Assembly: GCF_000002995.4 (NCBI RefSeq)
Contig: NW_025062479.1
Coordinates: forward strand, 15,062,721-15,126,720
Reading direction: 5' to 3'
DNA: 64,000 nucleotides
From: Brugia malayi
Lineage: Eukaryota > Nematoda > Chromadorea > Rhabditida > Onchocercidae
The first letter of the stretch is position 1. Each line of letters opens with the position of its first letter. The notes under the pieces were generated by a model. That model was not told where the DNA came from. It made no database searches and was given only the letters and a program-made list of their open reading frames with translations. The position numbers were made by a program, and so were the translations under genes. This document shows, in pieces, positions 25,402 through 42,014 of this stretch.

Positions 25402-26717
25402 TCCCTATTCTGAAAATAGAATTTCTAAAATCAATTCATGAAATTCGAAAATTTAATTTCAAAATTATTCTATTCCAGTACTTGTCATAAATAATGCAAT
25501 ATCACAGCACAGTGGGAGCAAACAAAATTTGAATTATTTCTTCTTATCCTATTCTGACTGAAAAGTACTGAAAGCTTAAGGTTTTCCACGTAAGTTGATA
25601 AGTGGTAGGCTGATATGATATGGAATACCAGTAATTTAATCATATGGATAAATAACATTTATGAGTTCATCACGTATGAATGATTTAAAGTTTTACATCT
25701 TAATAACTTTGTTGAAAAAAAAGCTTTGTAGCTTTCACACAAGAAAAATATGTCATCTGTGACCCTGCACTTCTAACAAACATCTTAATAAAAACACGTG
25801 AACACATTTGGCAACAAAAATTTCCGCAATAAAATTTTCATAATTAATGATGACAATTAAACTACAAAATCTAATTCCTGAAATCAAACTATGCAGTCAA
25901 TCAGCCGGAAAAATCTACGATTTTTGCACAAAATAGAAGTGATAGGAACGGAATTACAAGACGAACTAACGCAGAACAAAATCATGATAAATCTTTGTCA
26001 ACCGTCTGCAACATCACTTATCGAGTCCTCGTTATTGTCGTTCAATAACCCACCGTACCACCACAGCATAACTACAATGCCAAAAGAGAAAAAGTGACTG
26101 CTGCGAGATACATAACGACTACGACAAAAAGTAGAGATTAAATATAACGACGGGCCGCATGCCGCGTTATATCTGAGTACAGTGTAAAATGCGCGCGGTT
26201 CTTTTGTGCCTATGAGCTTTCTGCCCATTTCATTCAGTGGGGTTGGAGATTAAGGGTCACAGTAGTTCTTAACACAAGACGGTGATTAGAAAATACTAAT
26301 AATGTCAGGCAACAACAAAAAAAAAGGAATTCAGATATATTTCGTATTGTATTGGTTAATCATATTCGTATTGCTACATCATTTCTGGTTTCTTTCTATC
26401 GTTTTATAATTATTTTTAGTGTTGAATTTTTTTGGCTTGGTTTTGTATCACTTAACTGATATACATATATTTATGACTTAATTGATATACATATACGTAC
26501 TTGTATTGCTACATCATTACTTTATGATCATTTCTAAGTCCCTATCGTGGCAGTGTGATGTCATGTATACTTACAAATACTTTTTCTTCTACACTTGTGT
26601 ATACTTTTTCTTGAATAAGGAATTTCACCACTCTAGCAGTATAAGTTTATTCATTTTCATAGTGGTATGTTAGAGTTTTAATTAATATAACATCATCTTT
26701 AGCATTTTTTTGAAGGG
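25402..26717. promoter_or_regulatory. Divergent promoter region, lin-49 / rad21
   Basis: About 1.3 kb between the ATGs of two divergently oriented genes. A TTTTCAG acceptor on minus at 25410-25416 lies 9 bases before the lin-49 ATG (spliced leader likely). A GC-richer patch lies around 26130-26240, the likeliest core-promoter area. No convincing coding frame. Confidence 0.45.
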
Positions 26718-29700
26718 ATGTTTTACGCCCAGTTCGTTTTATCAAAAAAAGGTCCGCTAGCCAAAATTTGGCTTGCTGCACACTGGGAGAAAAAATTATC
26801 AAAAGCGCAGATTTATGAAACAAATGTGCAGGATGCTGTGGATGAAATCTTGAAACCTAAGGTAAGCGCTTTGGTTAAATTTACAGTAATAATTTGCTCT
26901 AATGTATGAAGTAGAAAAATTGTAACCACGTTAACGTGGTTTTACATGCGTATTTCATATTTTTCATGTCCTTTTTCTGGGCGGATAAATTTTTATATTT
27001 TTTATATTCTTTTTAGCAGACAAATAATTTCAAATCAGAGTGCCCTGAACTTTTCTGAGTTATTTTTTCTAGGTTAAAATGGCCCTACGTACCACCGGTC
27101 ATTTGTTGTTAGGTATTGTAAGAATATATTCGCGTAAAGCAAAATATCTTTTGGCCGATTGTAATGAAGCGTTTCTCAAAATTAAAATGGCATTTCGTCC
27201 TGGTCAAGTGGAGCTAGATGAAGATGGACAGCAGACCGCAAGTGCTGCTATAAATCTTCCGGAGGTAAATTTTGCCTGGCTTGCTTTCATCGGAAATTTA
27301 GTTTCTTTTTACTACTGTTATGCTTTGAATTACTGGGAGCTGATTGTTCATGTCATTAGCGAAATTTTAGGTATTTCATGATTTTGACGCTGCATTACCG
27401 GATTTTAACGAGTTAGACATGCATGCACAAATTCACATCAACCAAAGCCGAATTGATGATATTACTTTGAAAGAAGATCTTATACCAGAAACAGCGGACA
27501 TGCCTTTTGGAGCTGAGTTTGGGGTACTTGTGATGATGATTCGTTTGTGTTATTTTGAATTTGCTATCTGATTTTCACTGAAATTTTCTGGTTTATACAG
27601 TTTTTTTAAGACCTTTACGGTGTAGTTCAGATAAGCATTTCAGGGTGATGATTTTGGAGAAAGTTCACTAGGTTTATTCAGTGATGTTAACATTGAAGAA
27701 GCTCGTGATCGTGTATCTTATGCACCGGAGGCAGGAATCAGTAGATCTGCAGCAACACTTCTGGAGGAATCTGAACCAGGTAGCGAAAAGGGTGATGCTA
27801 TTAGCGGGAAACCGATGGATGTTGACATTGATCATCTTGGAATGCCAATGCCAGATGATGATTTCGGTGATTTTCCTGCAGACAACATGTTGGATGGTAA
27901 GCTGTTTTGAAATCCAGTCAGGATATTCAGATTGTTCTCAGAAAAACAGCAGGACGGTAGTATTGCGGATTTCATGGCAGAACAAAGGCATTTCCGGAAT
28001 AAACGGATTAGTATTTGTTTGTATGACTTTCATCGTTTTCCATATCTATCAGGTTTATGGAATATTTTTTTCTTAACAAATTTAGCTTGAAAATTCTAAA
28101 ACAAAATCTAAACAGGTAATAATAATATAAATAACAGTAATATAAGTAATAGTAATAATAATAATAAATAAAATAATAGTGGTAATAAATAAGTAAGCAA
28201 ATAATAATTGGTAATAATAATGTTGATAATAATAATAGTTATAACAAACAATAATAATAAATAACAATAGCAATGATAATAGTAAAATATACATATACAA
28301 TAAAATCTCTCATGCTATTTTATAGAAGTAATCTTTAATGAGAGCGAATTGGCAAAAAGTTTGGATGCAATGGAAGCTCCTGGAGCTGAACACGATATTC
28401 CGATGGAAACGGAAGATGTCGCAGCAACAGCAATAGCAGGGCTTGTAATTCCTACAACTGGTGCGTTGTTTGATTCGTATGATTGCTGTATTGGTTAATT
28501 CCATTAATGCTGATTCGTGCTTCAGCTGGATTAGCCAATGAAAGTTTCACTCTTGAACCATTGGATGCAGCTGCTGTTGCTGTAGCTGGGATCGAAAAAC
28601 CAGGAAGACCGAAGCGTAAACGTCGATTGATAGTTGACGAACAGAAGAATATTTCAGGAGATGAAATGAAAGGAAATATGGCTGAATACAGGTACATGAT
28701 TGCCAAATAGTTGTGACTTATATTTTTCTTTTTTGTTCGTTATTTATTTAAAAATGACATTCGTTCCAAGTTATAGTTTTTTTGCTTAATGACATTCGTT
28801 CTAAGTTATAGTTTTTTTTTTTTACTTTTTTTTTTGCTTTGTATGCATTTCTTTTAGTGGGAAAATTTGTTTTCTATGTGTATTCAGTGTAATGAACATT
28901 TAAGAGTAATACTCTTTGCAGAGATACACTACAGCCTTTGGATCTTGCACCACCCACAAGAAAATTGATGAGACTCAAAGAAACTGGAACTGCTGATAAA
29001 CTGTTTGCTATTCCTGGTTGTGCACATCTGCGGGCTCAAAATCTTCTAAAGGTAAATTTAGAGAAAAATTCAAATTCAGAAATTTGCGTCTTTTTCTCAA
29101 ATAATTCTGAAAATTTTCTTATTTTTTCACTTAAAGAAACTTGTTTAGAGAAAATCAAATGGAACTGGTTATGCATGAAAACAATTTTGTTTATTATTTT
29201 ATAGCTGTATCGTTCTCATCTCGTTTACCATGTGTATAGTGCAAGCGCACTCACAGGAGACCAAATACGGAAAGATTTGGACATGGCAGAACATGTTGAC
29301 GATAATATCGAGCCCGAGGGCAGTATTGTTTCGGGACTTCTGGTAGTTTTCTGAAATTCTGTAACTAGGAGTGATTATGCTCACTCTTCCCGGTCGTTTG
29401 CTCCTTCAAAAGTTTCTGCTTAAAATGTTTTATTGTCATCAGCGAAAACTTATTCCAGGAAGACCGCATGGATGATTTTGATGATGTGGGCATAACAGCA
29501 ATGTCACCAGATGAAAATATAGGACAGTTAGAGACAATTCCAGAGGTGCCGATCGCACCAGAAGAGCAGCTAATATCCATTAGTAAAGATGCATTCACAA
29601 GTCCTGAAAAAAAAAAAGAGCGAAAAAGCCGAGTCGAAGTATTTTTTATTTTAATGGATCTTACAGCTAGTTTATTTTTTTGAAAGATTTGAGTGGGGAT

Positions 29701-30239
29701 TTTTGATTTGCAGCGTACAGTAGATGAAGATGAAACAGGAGTTGATGCTGAAGACGAGCATAGGTGGACGAAAAGAACTCAAAATGTTCTAAATTCCATT
29801 TCAACTAAAATCAAGGCTTCTTCTGATGGAAAGGTAGGTATTCGATACAGATTTTCATTTACCGAGTTATCGGTAATTTCGATCATAATCTGATGAGGGA
29901 GGTGAAACATCCATCACAAATTTTCGGTGCAAAATGGTTTTCGTTTCCAGTTGTTAAAAAATCTGCATAATTATAGTATTAGGTTATCAAAAAAAGTAAA
30001 GTAGGTGTGTGTAAATCATGCCTTTATATATTTTGTAAGTTAGATATATTGAATATGTTGTTTAGATATTATTCACTGATCTTCTCACGAAAGGATCAAC
30101 GCGAAAAACCGCTGCTCAAAAGTTTTCCATGTTGCTTGTTTTAAAAAAATGGCAGGCGATTGATGTGCAGCAAGCAGAACCATATGGCGAGATTATAATT
30201 TCAGCTGGACCAAATATCACATCTGCAGTAACTTCCTAA
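26718..30239 (+). CDS. Cohesin alpha-kleisin RAD21/SCC1
   Basis: Seen: 11 exons in phase (26718-26861, 27073-27264, 27371-27523, 27644-27896, 28326-28460, 28526-28691, 28922-29051, 29205-29342, 29459-29638, 29714-29833, 30066-30239) give 594 residues. Residues 1-112 are the Rad21/Rec8 N-domain ([40 protein letters not shown]), which binds SMC3. An acidic middle follows, with a basic patch GRPKRKRR. The C-terminal winged helix ([20 protein letters not shown], then [11 protein letters not shown]) binds SMC1. Known: the kleisin closes the cohesin ring and is cut by separase at D/E-x-x-R sites in the middle region. C. elegans has scc-1 and coh-1; I cannot tell which is the closer orthologue. The 57-residue last exon is typical of the family. 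Confidence 0.94.
28105..28295. repeat. Imperfect AAT-type microsatellite in a rad21 intron
   Basis: A long run of AATAAT/AGTAAT/AATAGT units fills most of the intron between exons 4 and 5. Low complexity, no coding content. Confidence 0.8.
28754..28823 (+). repeat. 35-bp direct repeat in a rad21 intron
   Basis: ATGACATTCGTTC followed by AAGTTATAG and a T tract occurs at 28754 and again at 28789 with one base changed, between exons 6 and 7. It looks like a recent tandem duplication. Confidence 0.8.
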
Positions 30240-32568
30240 CCTTACCTCCTCGCTATTTCTACCTTTATATAGAGGTATGAATTAATGTAAAAAGAAAGAC
30301 TTCTCTTCATATAATTTTTCAGAGATTTAAAAGTTATGAATTGCATATTTCTACTAAACTAAAGATGCACAGTATTTTCGATACCATTTTAAATGTCTAG
30401 TGTTAGTTAGGTTAATTGGTTAAGGAGTTATAAAACATAGTATGAATAACTGTTGTCTCCATTATGATATAAATCCATTAAAAACCTGTTAATAGTGATT
30501 AGAGCATTTTAGTAAATTTTTACATTGCGACTTCTTTCTGCTTCTAAAACCGTACTTTATTTGCAGTAGCAGCAGACAAATACAGTATAAAACCTTTCAA
30601 ATGCACTTGCATCACTTCGGATTTTTTAAAATAGTTGTCATATTAAATTCCTCAGTCCATTTTAACCTTACATTCAAGTTATATTTTCGGAATAATGTTT
30701 TAATCCCAGACTATAATTTTGATTCATCATTTTAATATAATTATTTTATTCATGTTCAACTGCTGTTGCGATTTAAATGTTTTCTTATCAAAAGCTTATT
30801 ACAATGTTCCTTTGTGAGTTCTGCTTAAATCTTTGTGGAATTATGGAGCTGTTTATTTGTTTTAAGCTTTCTTTCTTTGAGTTTATGAGCTTCAGCTTCC
30901 GTGTTACATGAGAGATTTTACATCCGATGTTACTTTGTTACGTAATCTGTGAGCACTACCTGGGCATCCTTTGTGAATGAAATGTCACTTAACTAAACCT
31001 TCCAAAGACGGAGCAAGTTCCACTTTTGTTTTCATAAAATCATAAATTTACTTTAAGATTCTTAGCTGTATACATCTTGTAATTAGCCTAGCTGTAAAGT
31101 AGAAGGCGATAAGTCTTTTCATAATACATTTTTTCTTGTGACCATCATCATGTGAATATTCTAATTCCATTTTTTCCTTAGTTGTCATCATAAGGTTATT
31201 CTAATTTTCGTAAAAATAATAAGGAAAATCATGGTCCTTATTGCTGATCTCTTTATAGAATTTTTGTTTAATGTATTCTACCTTCTTATCCGTTCGCTTT
31301 CACATAGCATTGAATGAACCGAATAGTTCGAAACTTTATACGCGATTTATACTTTCATACTCTTTTGTACTTTTTGTATATGTCTGTTTTACATGTATGT
31401 TTGATTCGATTGAAATAAATTATGCTTTGTTGATATCTCTTTCTGCAGCATTTGTTAGAGGTAATCTATATCAGCAAAAATAAAAATCAAAAATTTCATG
31501 AATTGACTTACTGGCGCGTGATCTCGAAAAGGCGCAAAAAAATGGAGAAGGGAGGATTTGTGGTCACTGCTTTAGTCAAACTGAAAATAGTACGGTTGGT
31601 TTTTAGTGTTGTTCGTCTTGTCACAATGTGTGTAGGATTTATCATTTATAAATTTATATTAATGATAAGAGTCTGTTGTCAATTAGTTTTGAGGTGAATT
31701 GGGGATGCGAAAAAATAATTTCGTTATGATAACATTGGTAAATTTATGTGATGTGCAATCAAAGTGTTAGTATTTGGGAATTGAATAAATTTAATAGTAT
31801 AAATTGTGAAATGTAGGAAAAACATAAGAATATTTTTAAGGAAAAGTATGAATTTTTCCTTTTTTCTCTTTTTTTTTTTTTGATTTTCTATATTGATGAA
31901 GTTAATATATGTATAAATTGCTCATATAATATTTTGAAATAATATAAGCGTTAATAACTTATAGTATATTTGAAATTCTATATGAATATCTGCAAGATAA
32001 TCTAATAAATCGCATAAATAAATATTCAGTGTAGTTCTTCAAAAAATGAATTTATGCAATAGGTGTATCGAGTATCGCATAAATGAATTTCTGATGTAAA
32101 TCTGTGTTCTGAGAAATGAATTATCCATTGCATCTTTATATTCATAAGAATAAACTCGATGAATGAGCTAATAATAATAATAATAATAATAAGAAGAAGA
32201 AGAAGAATAGCGATTTTTTTTTCCACAAATCAGTCAGTTAATTAGCGTAATTAGAAACAAATTATTATGAATAGAAAGAAACACATATTACAACAATAGT
32301 TTGTTAAATGGTCGGTTGTTTGAAATGTAGAATAGCTTAAGAATGGATGATGATGAAGAAGTCGCCACTTTTGATGGATTTGAAATGTGATAGGATAAAA
32401 CTATTTTATCTTTCTGTTTGTCTGACAATTTCCTTCGCTTGATTAATTATAACATCGAAATGAAGCAATCGTCGTAAAGAAGTTAATAATGATATTGCAG
32501 TGTCGAATAGCATTTGTTATCATCATTTTGTAATTCGCTCAAAATTTCAATTTAAATTCTTTAGGAAA
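30240..32568. other. Intergenic, rad21 to first membrane-protein gene
   Basis: Contains the rad21 3' untranslated region and about 2 kb of AT-rich spacer. A simple (TAA)n-(GAA)n tract lies at about 32168-32207. A 16-codon ATG frame with acidic translation (32343-32390) lies upstream of the next gene. No RNA gene or conserved protein seen. Confidence 0.5.
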
Positions 32569-35016
32569 ATGGAAATTTCAGTAACAACAAAAAATCTATT
32601 AGTACTTCTTGGATACTTATCAACTGCCATTTCTGTTATTTGGTTTCTTACAACCATTGCTATATATTGGAATTCACCATATCAAGTAATACTATATCAA
32701 TTTTAAATTTTATCCTATTTCAAACTTTATCCTAGTATTTTTTCTTTTAAATTTATCAAATAATATTTTGTAGATGATAACATTGATTCGTACATTTATT
32801 TTATTGTTGAAAAATGCAATTAAAGAAAAAATGAGTAATCATAATTTATTGATAGATAAAACAATTATAAATCTCTCTTCATTGTTATTAGGAAAATTTT
32901 TAAAAATAATTATCAAAAAATTTTCAAAAGTTGTCATTGGAAAGTGAAAATTCACTAATTTATTAATTCAAATATTTAATTGATGAAATATTAATGCGAT
33001 GTTTATTTCTAGGCAATATCACTATATGAATATCGTTGGTTATTATCATCATTAATTATTACATCATTCTTCATTTATCTCTTCGTTAATTCTAATTCAC
33101 TGATAATTTTTACGGCAACTTATGCATCAGCTCAATATACTCTAATTTATAGTATTGCATCGGTAGCATTTAGTATTCTCAATCTTTTTCACGTTTTTGC
33201 CGTATGGTCCAGCAAAGAACGACGTGAAACGAATTATTTACAAATGAATGCATTTCTTGGCTTTTTATCAATTATTAGTGTACTTCTAACTTACTACTTA
33301 TTGAAAAATTTGATTAAATTAGCACAAACTATGGAGGAAAATATGCAATCATTTGAACATAAACATCAAATTATGGTTAGTTTTTAATTTTTTTAATAAT
33401 TTTAAGTTGAAGTTTAAATTTAAATTCTGAAACTTTTAAATCTAAGTTATTCTTTACAATTTTTTAATGTTAAATTTATTTTTAAAATTATAAATTTTAT
33501 ACATAATTCGTGTGCAATAATATGTTTATAGTGTTTTTTTTTAATTTTATTTTTTAATAATTAATTTTTAGTTCTGTTCCATATTTCATCTTATTCTTGG
33601 ATTATTAAACTTTGCAGTGTGTTACGAAATGAATGCAAACGCTCCGTAAGTCATTCTTTTACATAATTAATTACATTAGCGTATTTATAATTATTTACAT
33701 TATCATTCATTTACATAAATCATTTACTACTTTACAAAAAAAGGAAAAAAGTTATTAACGTTAGTTTCTTTAACCAAATTATATAAAGTTTTTTATTCAT
33801 TTATGTAATTCGCTGTATTATATGAGTTTCTAATTATTTATTTTAAATTATGCAATAATTTACTTAACTGACGTTGACACTTTTTCATTTTCGTACGTAA
33901 AAACTAAACGTATCCTTTTGTTTACGTCATTTAAGGTTGCATATAGATCTCATCATTCATTTTAATTTATACAACAATTCATTTGACTCCACGTGTTTTT
34001 ATTTTTTTGCAATATTTCACATTTAAGTATGTTTATTTATTTCGTTTAGATATTAAATCATTATTCATTTCAAATTAAATCCAGATATATTATTTAATTA
34101 GTCGGAAGAAAAACGAAAGAGAGAGAGAGAGCGAAAGGGAAAGTGAGAAAGAGGGAAGAAAGAAAAATGAAAAATTCTTTGTCTTTTTCAGCTATGCTTC
34201 ACCATTTATCGTGCAGCAAGTTTGTTGCGCATGCTTAGCATTATCAATTGCATATATGCAGTGGTATTTTCGTGATGCATGCAACACGCATATTTTGCGG
34301 GCAGTTGTAATCATGAACGTTTGCCAATTTGTACAAGAAATAATGTATGCATACAGTACATATATGCTAATTATGATTATGAGACGGAAAAATGATGTGA
34401 CATACAAATTTAGTTTATTTGATCAAGCTGAGGTAATTATAAGTTTTATTTTGCATTTTCTAATAAAATGAAAACATATTTTATTTAAATTTTAAATTGC
34501 TCATTTGTATAATGAAATTTTTCCAAATAAAGAAGAAAAAAGATTTGAAATAATTTATCAAAACTTGAATTATGTATGCTATTTCATCCTATAATTCTTT
34601 TTCTTTTAATTAATTCAATTAATTTTAATTAATTCACTATTTGAGTGTATTTTGAATGAAATGAGAAAAAAGTGAAGAAAAATGAAATATGTATAATTTG
34701 TTTGTTTAACTCTTTTTTCTTTTTAAAATTTCTGCTATGAAATTTTTATTAAAGATGGAATTTGTTCAATTGAAATTTGAAAATTATTTTCTCTAAAAAA
34801 AAAAATCTATCATTTCAGGTTTTGCATTTATTAGTTGGCTCATTTGTAATTCATGGCTTACGTCTTATTACGTGTGCATATCCTGTAGCTGTTTTTGCAA
34901 AAAAAGCTTTTCTTGTTGAATTTTTATGTCGTATTCGTTTTGCACCAAATCGTACACGTGGCATTAGCCTTGCGCAAGCTAAGCGAGCTGATAATGCTGG
35001 TATTAATATTAATTAA
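32569..35016 (+). CDS. Multi-pass membrane protein, family not recognised (copy 1)
   Basis: Seen: exons 32569-32685, 33013-33375, 33572-33645, 34192-34432 and 34819-35016 join in phase to 330 residues. The ATG is 4 bases after a TTTAG acceptor, fitting trans-splicing. Hydrophobic stretches suggest about 8 membrane passes: near residues 10-32, 47-65, 75-108, 122-142, 162-180, 190-208, 218-245 and 266-285. A cytosolic-type loop WSSKERRETN follows the third. The C-terminus is short and basic (NRTRGISLAQAKR). There is no signal peptide and no motif of a known transporter or GPCR. The next gene downstream looks like a diverged paralogue. Possible polyadenylation signals (AATAAA repeats) follow at about 35113. 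Function unknown. Confidence 0.72.
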
Positions 35017-35333
35017 TCTAATTAATCATCTTTCAGTTCATAATTTATTTTTTTCTCTTTCTCTCTCTCTTTCTTTGCCAGTATTAAAAATATGCTTTAG
35101 GCACTCAAAAAACAAATAAATAAATAAAAGTAAAATCTATTTATGAAAAATCTAGTATAAGATAAAGTAACATTATGAAGTGATAAACTATAAATGTACT
35201 GTGCATAATTCAAGCATTTAATTTCACTATGAATAAATATGTATTGTTGTGTGGAGAGGAAAAAATTTTCACCCAAAAAATTGTAGGCTTTATTATGTCA
35301 AATTCAAATTACTATTTCAAATTTTAATTTTAG
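35017..35333 (+). other. Spacer that should hold the 5' end of the second membrane-protein gene
   Basis: A CT-rich tract at about 35055-35077, then AATAAA repeats ending gene copy 1. The start codon of the next gene was not resolved: its first clear exon needs one base from an upstream exon, and no ATG here gives a convincing donor in the right phase. Confidence 0.4.
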
Positions 35334-38300
35334 ATAAAAGAAAAAGTAATTTATTGTTTTATGTTGCTGTAGTATTATCAGTTTTATGTATTGCTACGGA
35401 TATTACTTACTATATGTGCAATGATGCGAAACGAATTGGTCATACTGCAATTTCACTAATTTATACAATTTGCTTATCAATCATTTATTATCATTATCGA
35501 AAAGAACGACGAACTATGTTTCTAGTAAGTTTATTCGTTTTTAATTACGTTTATTTACTTGTTTGCTTAAGAAGAAGGAATAAACTTATTTGTTGCATGA
35601 TTAAAAGATAATAGCATTTATTTTATTCCTAGTAATTAAAATTATTTTCATTTGTATATTTTAATTCGCAGTTATGTTTATCGTGTAATGTGAAAGTGTT
35701 ATAGATGAAAACTTTGACATTTTTAAAATGACTTTTAAAAATTAAGTATTTCATATCTTTAACTTATTAATGCATTATCTGTTAATCTCTTTTTTAGCAC
35801 CTTTTATCATAACAGCTGAAATTTTTGATATTTATTTGGGTTTATTATTAAAGCAACTAACTATTTTAAAGGATTTTACCTATTTTATAATTTATCACTA
35901 TTTCAGAAAATTCTAGCTGTTTTATCAATTATTATCATAAACTCATCCATTCATACACTTTATGTATTTGTTGAAGCTATGTTTACCGGTCGTTTATATT
36001 ATGTTTTGAATAAAAGCATTGGAAATTTTGTAATAAACGGTATGAGTTATTCTATCTTCTTTGATTTTCAGTTATTCATTTCATCTTATCCTAAAATTTT
36101 TAAGTTAAATAAAAAAAATTAAAAAAAAAATTAAAAAAAAAAAAGTAAATAATAGCAAAACAATTAGTTTAATAAGTTTAAGAAAATATTAAAAAAAATC
36201 TTAAAATCCTTTTATTTCTCTTTCTTCTTCACTTTTTCTTTTTTCCGTACTTTTTGCTCACATTCTATGTTAATCGTTAAGCTATCATTCTTGAAAAAAA
36301 AAATTTTTTTTTTTTTGTAGCATAATTTGATCTTCCATTCCTTTTTTTTTTTTGAAAAAAGGTGAAAAATTGAAAGATTAGTTATTTATTTAGTATGTTA
36401 AATGATTTATAACTAACAATCGTCAAATAATATTCTAATATTTAAATTAAATAATCAAATAATGATCAAAATTTTTTTCTTTGAAGTTTTTTTAAAATTC
36501 AAATACAAAAATTCTTCTTTTTTCAGGTAGTTACTTTTTTCTATCATTGGGCTTAGCAGTTTTATCATTTAAATCAATCATATTTTGTTTTCAAACAATA
36601 ATAACGCATACACCGCTATACACTCAACCAATAGCTATTATGCGATCACTTCGTTGGCTTATTACTTTGGCTTATGTTCTCATTGCTGTTACTGCTTTAG
36701 AAATACTTTTTACAATGACTGTAAGTTTCAAAAAAAAAAAATAGGTACAATTAACTCTTAAAAAACAATTAAAAAAATTATCCACAATTCATCGAAAATC
36801 AATTAATAAATTGCAATTTAATGAAATGCTATTCTAGCACTGCAAATTAACTGAAATGTAAAGGGATATCGATAAAAACAGAAAATGTGGGATCTAATTA
36901 CTAATACAATATAAGCAACTAACATCTTCAATTAATGCAACTTTGTATTAATATAATAACGAATTATTAATTCTTGAAGCAAATTTCCTAACTTTCAATA
37001 CTTTCTAAAATTTCCATTTAATTATTAAAACATTTAATTATTAAAACAACTTGTATCAATTATAGATGTACAAATTATTTTCAACACGAATTGATTTCAT
37101 ATTGGGCACAGAATTTTTCTTGTGGATTAATTCCATTTCGACATGCTTGTTGCAAATTTGGGTTTGCAAACATGAACGATTTCAACGATGTGTAATTATA
37201 CTTATCATACAGGTTTCTCTTCTTTAGATGACATGATAACGATATGGTAGAGATGGTTTCATGAAACTTAGGTGTTAAAAATATTCAAAATTAAATGTCT
37301 CAAATTATTATTGGTAGATTGCTTTCTTTTGTATTGGAATATCAAATTATCTTTCCACTCATTTATTTGTCATTAATGGATAGATAATGTAGTGATTTAG
37401 CAAATTTTTTTTAACAAAATGTTTAATATATTAGTGGTGGAACAATATTTAATATATATATAGTAGTTCCAAGAATCCATTATTTAAAAATACAGGGAAT
37501 TTAAAGTTGAAAGTTTAAAATAATATATTTATAGGTTGAACTTAATTAACACAGTGGATTTAACACTAAATTTTCTATAACCATTTTGAATTTTTTAATG
37601 TTGCTATTAAATTTTGTAAAAAAATGCTCAGTTAGTGGTAGAACAATATATTTTAATTAATAAATTTGTTCATTTATTTATTTCACTTTTTTTTTTTCTT
37701 CTAAATTTGTTTAGTCTTTTTTTTCTGTTTTACATTTTTATTAATTATACAAAACTTATAAAATGTACAATGTTAATGCTTGTTTATTTACTTTTTCTAT
37801 TATAATGAATACAATTGAATTTACCCAAAATTTACTATTTTTCTTTTTTTTTGCATAATTATTAATTAATTTAACAGTTGATATCGGATTGTTCAACAAT
37901 ATTATTACTGATTATGGTACAAGCAGGAATTGTTCAAACTGTCATTGCAATGATGACACGTCATAGTAAAACTTTACAATATGCCAGCGCACGAATATTT
38001 TATATTGTGGTATAGTTTTTTACTCTTAATTTATGTTTTCAAAAATTTCCAATATTTTCCAAAAGATTCTGTAATATTAAAATATTTTATGTATAGAAAA
38101 AAGAAAAAAAAAGCTAATTTTCTTCAGTTGTTCATTTTTTTTATCATTATGTTATAATTTTTACCTAATATATATTGAATGAAATAATCTGTGAAAAATT
38201 ATCATAGACAAACAGACAACACAAAAAAAAAGAAAACGGAAATAAGTTTTTTTTCGTTTTTTTAAATTGTTTTTTTTTTTTTTTTTTTTCTTCGCGAAAT

Positions 38301-38756
38301 TTTTATTTGATTCGGACTACATAACCTTATTATCGGTTTAATCATGTCTTATTATCATTACACATGTTGGAAACTCTTAATTTAACACTTATAAACATAT
38401 TATCATCTATTATAAATTTTTTTCAGATCGATCATATATTGCAAATTATTCAGTGGGCATTGAATATATGTTCACTTGGAATAGCATTAATTGTATTAGA
38501 TAAAATGGAAACAGAAGATGAAACTGATAATTCTGCATTTGATAATGAAAATTTTCATGTTCCAAGCATGCGTGAACTTTTAACAATTGAACAAAATAAC
38601 TCTGAAACTAATCGCGCACGTTGTAGTGTCTTTGATAGATCAGCTAATATTGATTACATCTGGGGTGAGAGTGAGATATCATTTGATGACGATGATAATT
38701 TTGATAATAGACAAGATACAAATACAAATGAACGCGATAGTGATATGATTGATTGA
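35334..38756 (+). CDS. Multi-pass membrane protein with acidic tail, family not recognised (copy 2; 5' end unresolved)
   Basis: Seen: exons 35334-35524, 35907-36039, 36527-36720, 37066-37212, 37878-38009 and 38427-38756 join in phase to about 375 residues, plus an unlocated first exon that ends one base into a codon. About seven hydrophobic segments are present. The loop YRKERRTMF resembles SKERRETN in copy 1. The exon boundary before IDHILQIIQW falls at the same place as that before VLHLLVGSF in copy 1, in the last membrane segment. Unlike copy 1, the C-terminus is a tail of about 75 residues rich in Asp, Glu and Asn (ISFDDDDNFDNRQ). This pattern suggests an old tandem duplication. AATAAA lies at 38793. 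No function can be assigned. Confidence 0.65.

Positions 38757-42014
<3,258 letters not shown>

Noticed and set aside
25998..26228. 76-residue minus-strand frame in the lin-49/rad21 promoter
   Set aside because: Low-complexity mix without splice context or family resemblance; the promoter explanation is simpler.
28483..28710. A separate small protein starting MLYWLIPLM
   Set aside because: Its second half is rad21 exon 6 (28526-28691); the upstream part is intron.
31271..31697. Two overlapping 70-81 residue frames after rad21
   Set aside because: Phe/Val/Ile-rich translations typical of AT-rich noncoding DNA; no splice partners or conserved motif.
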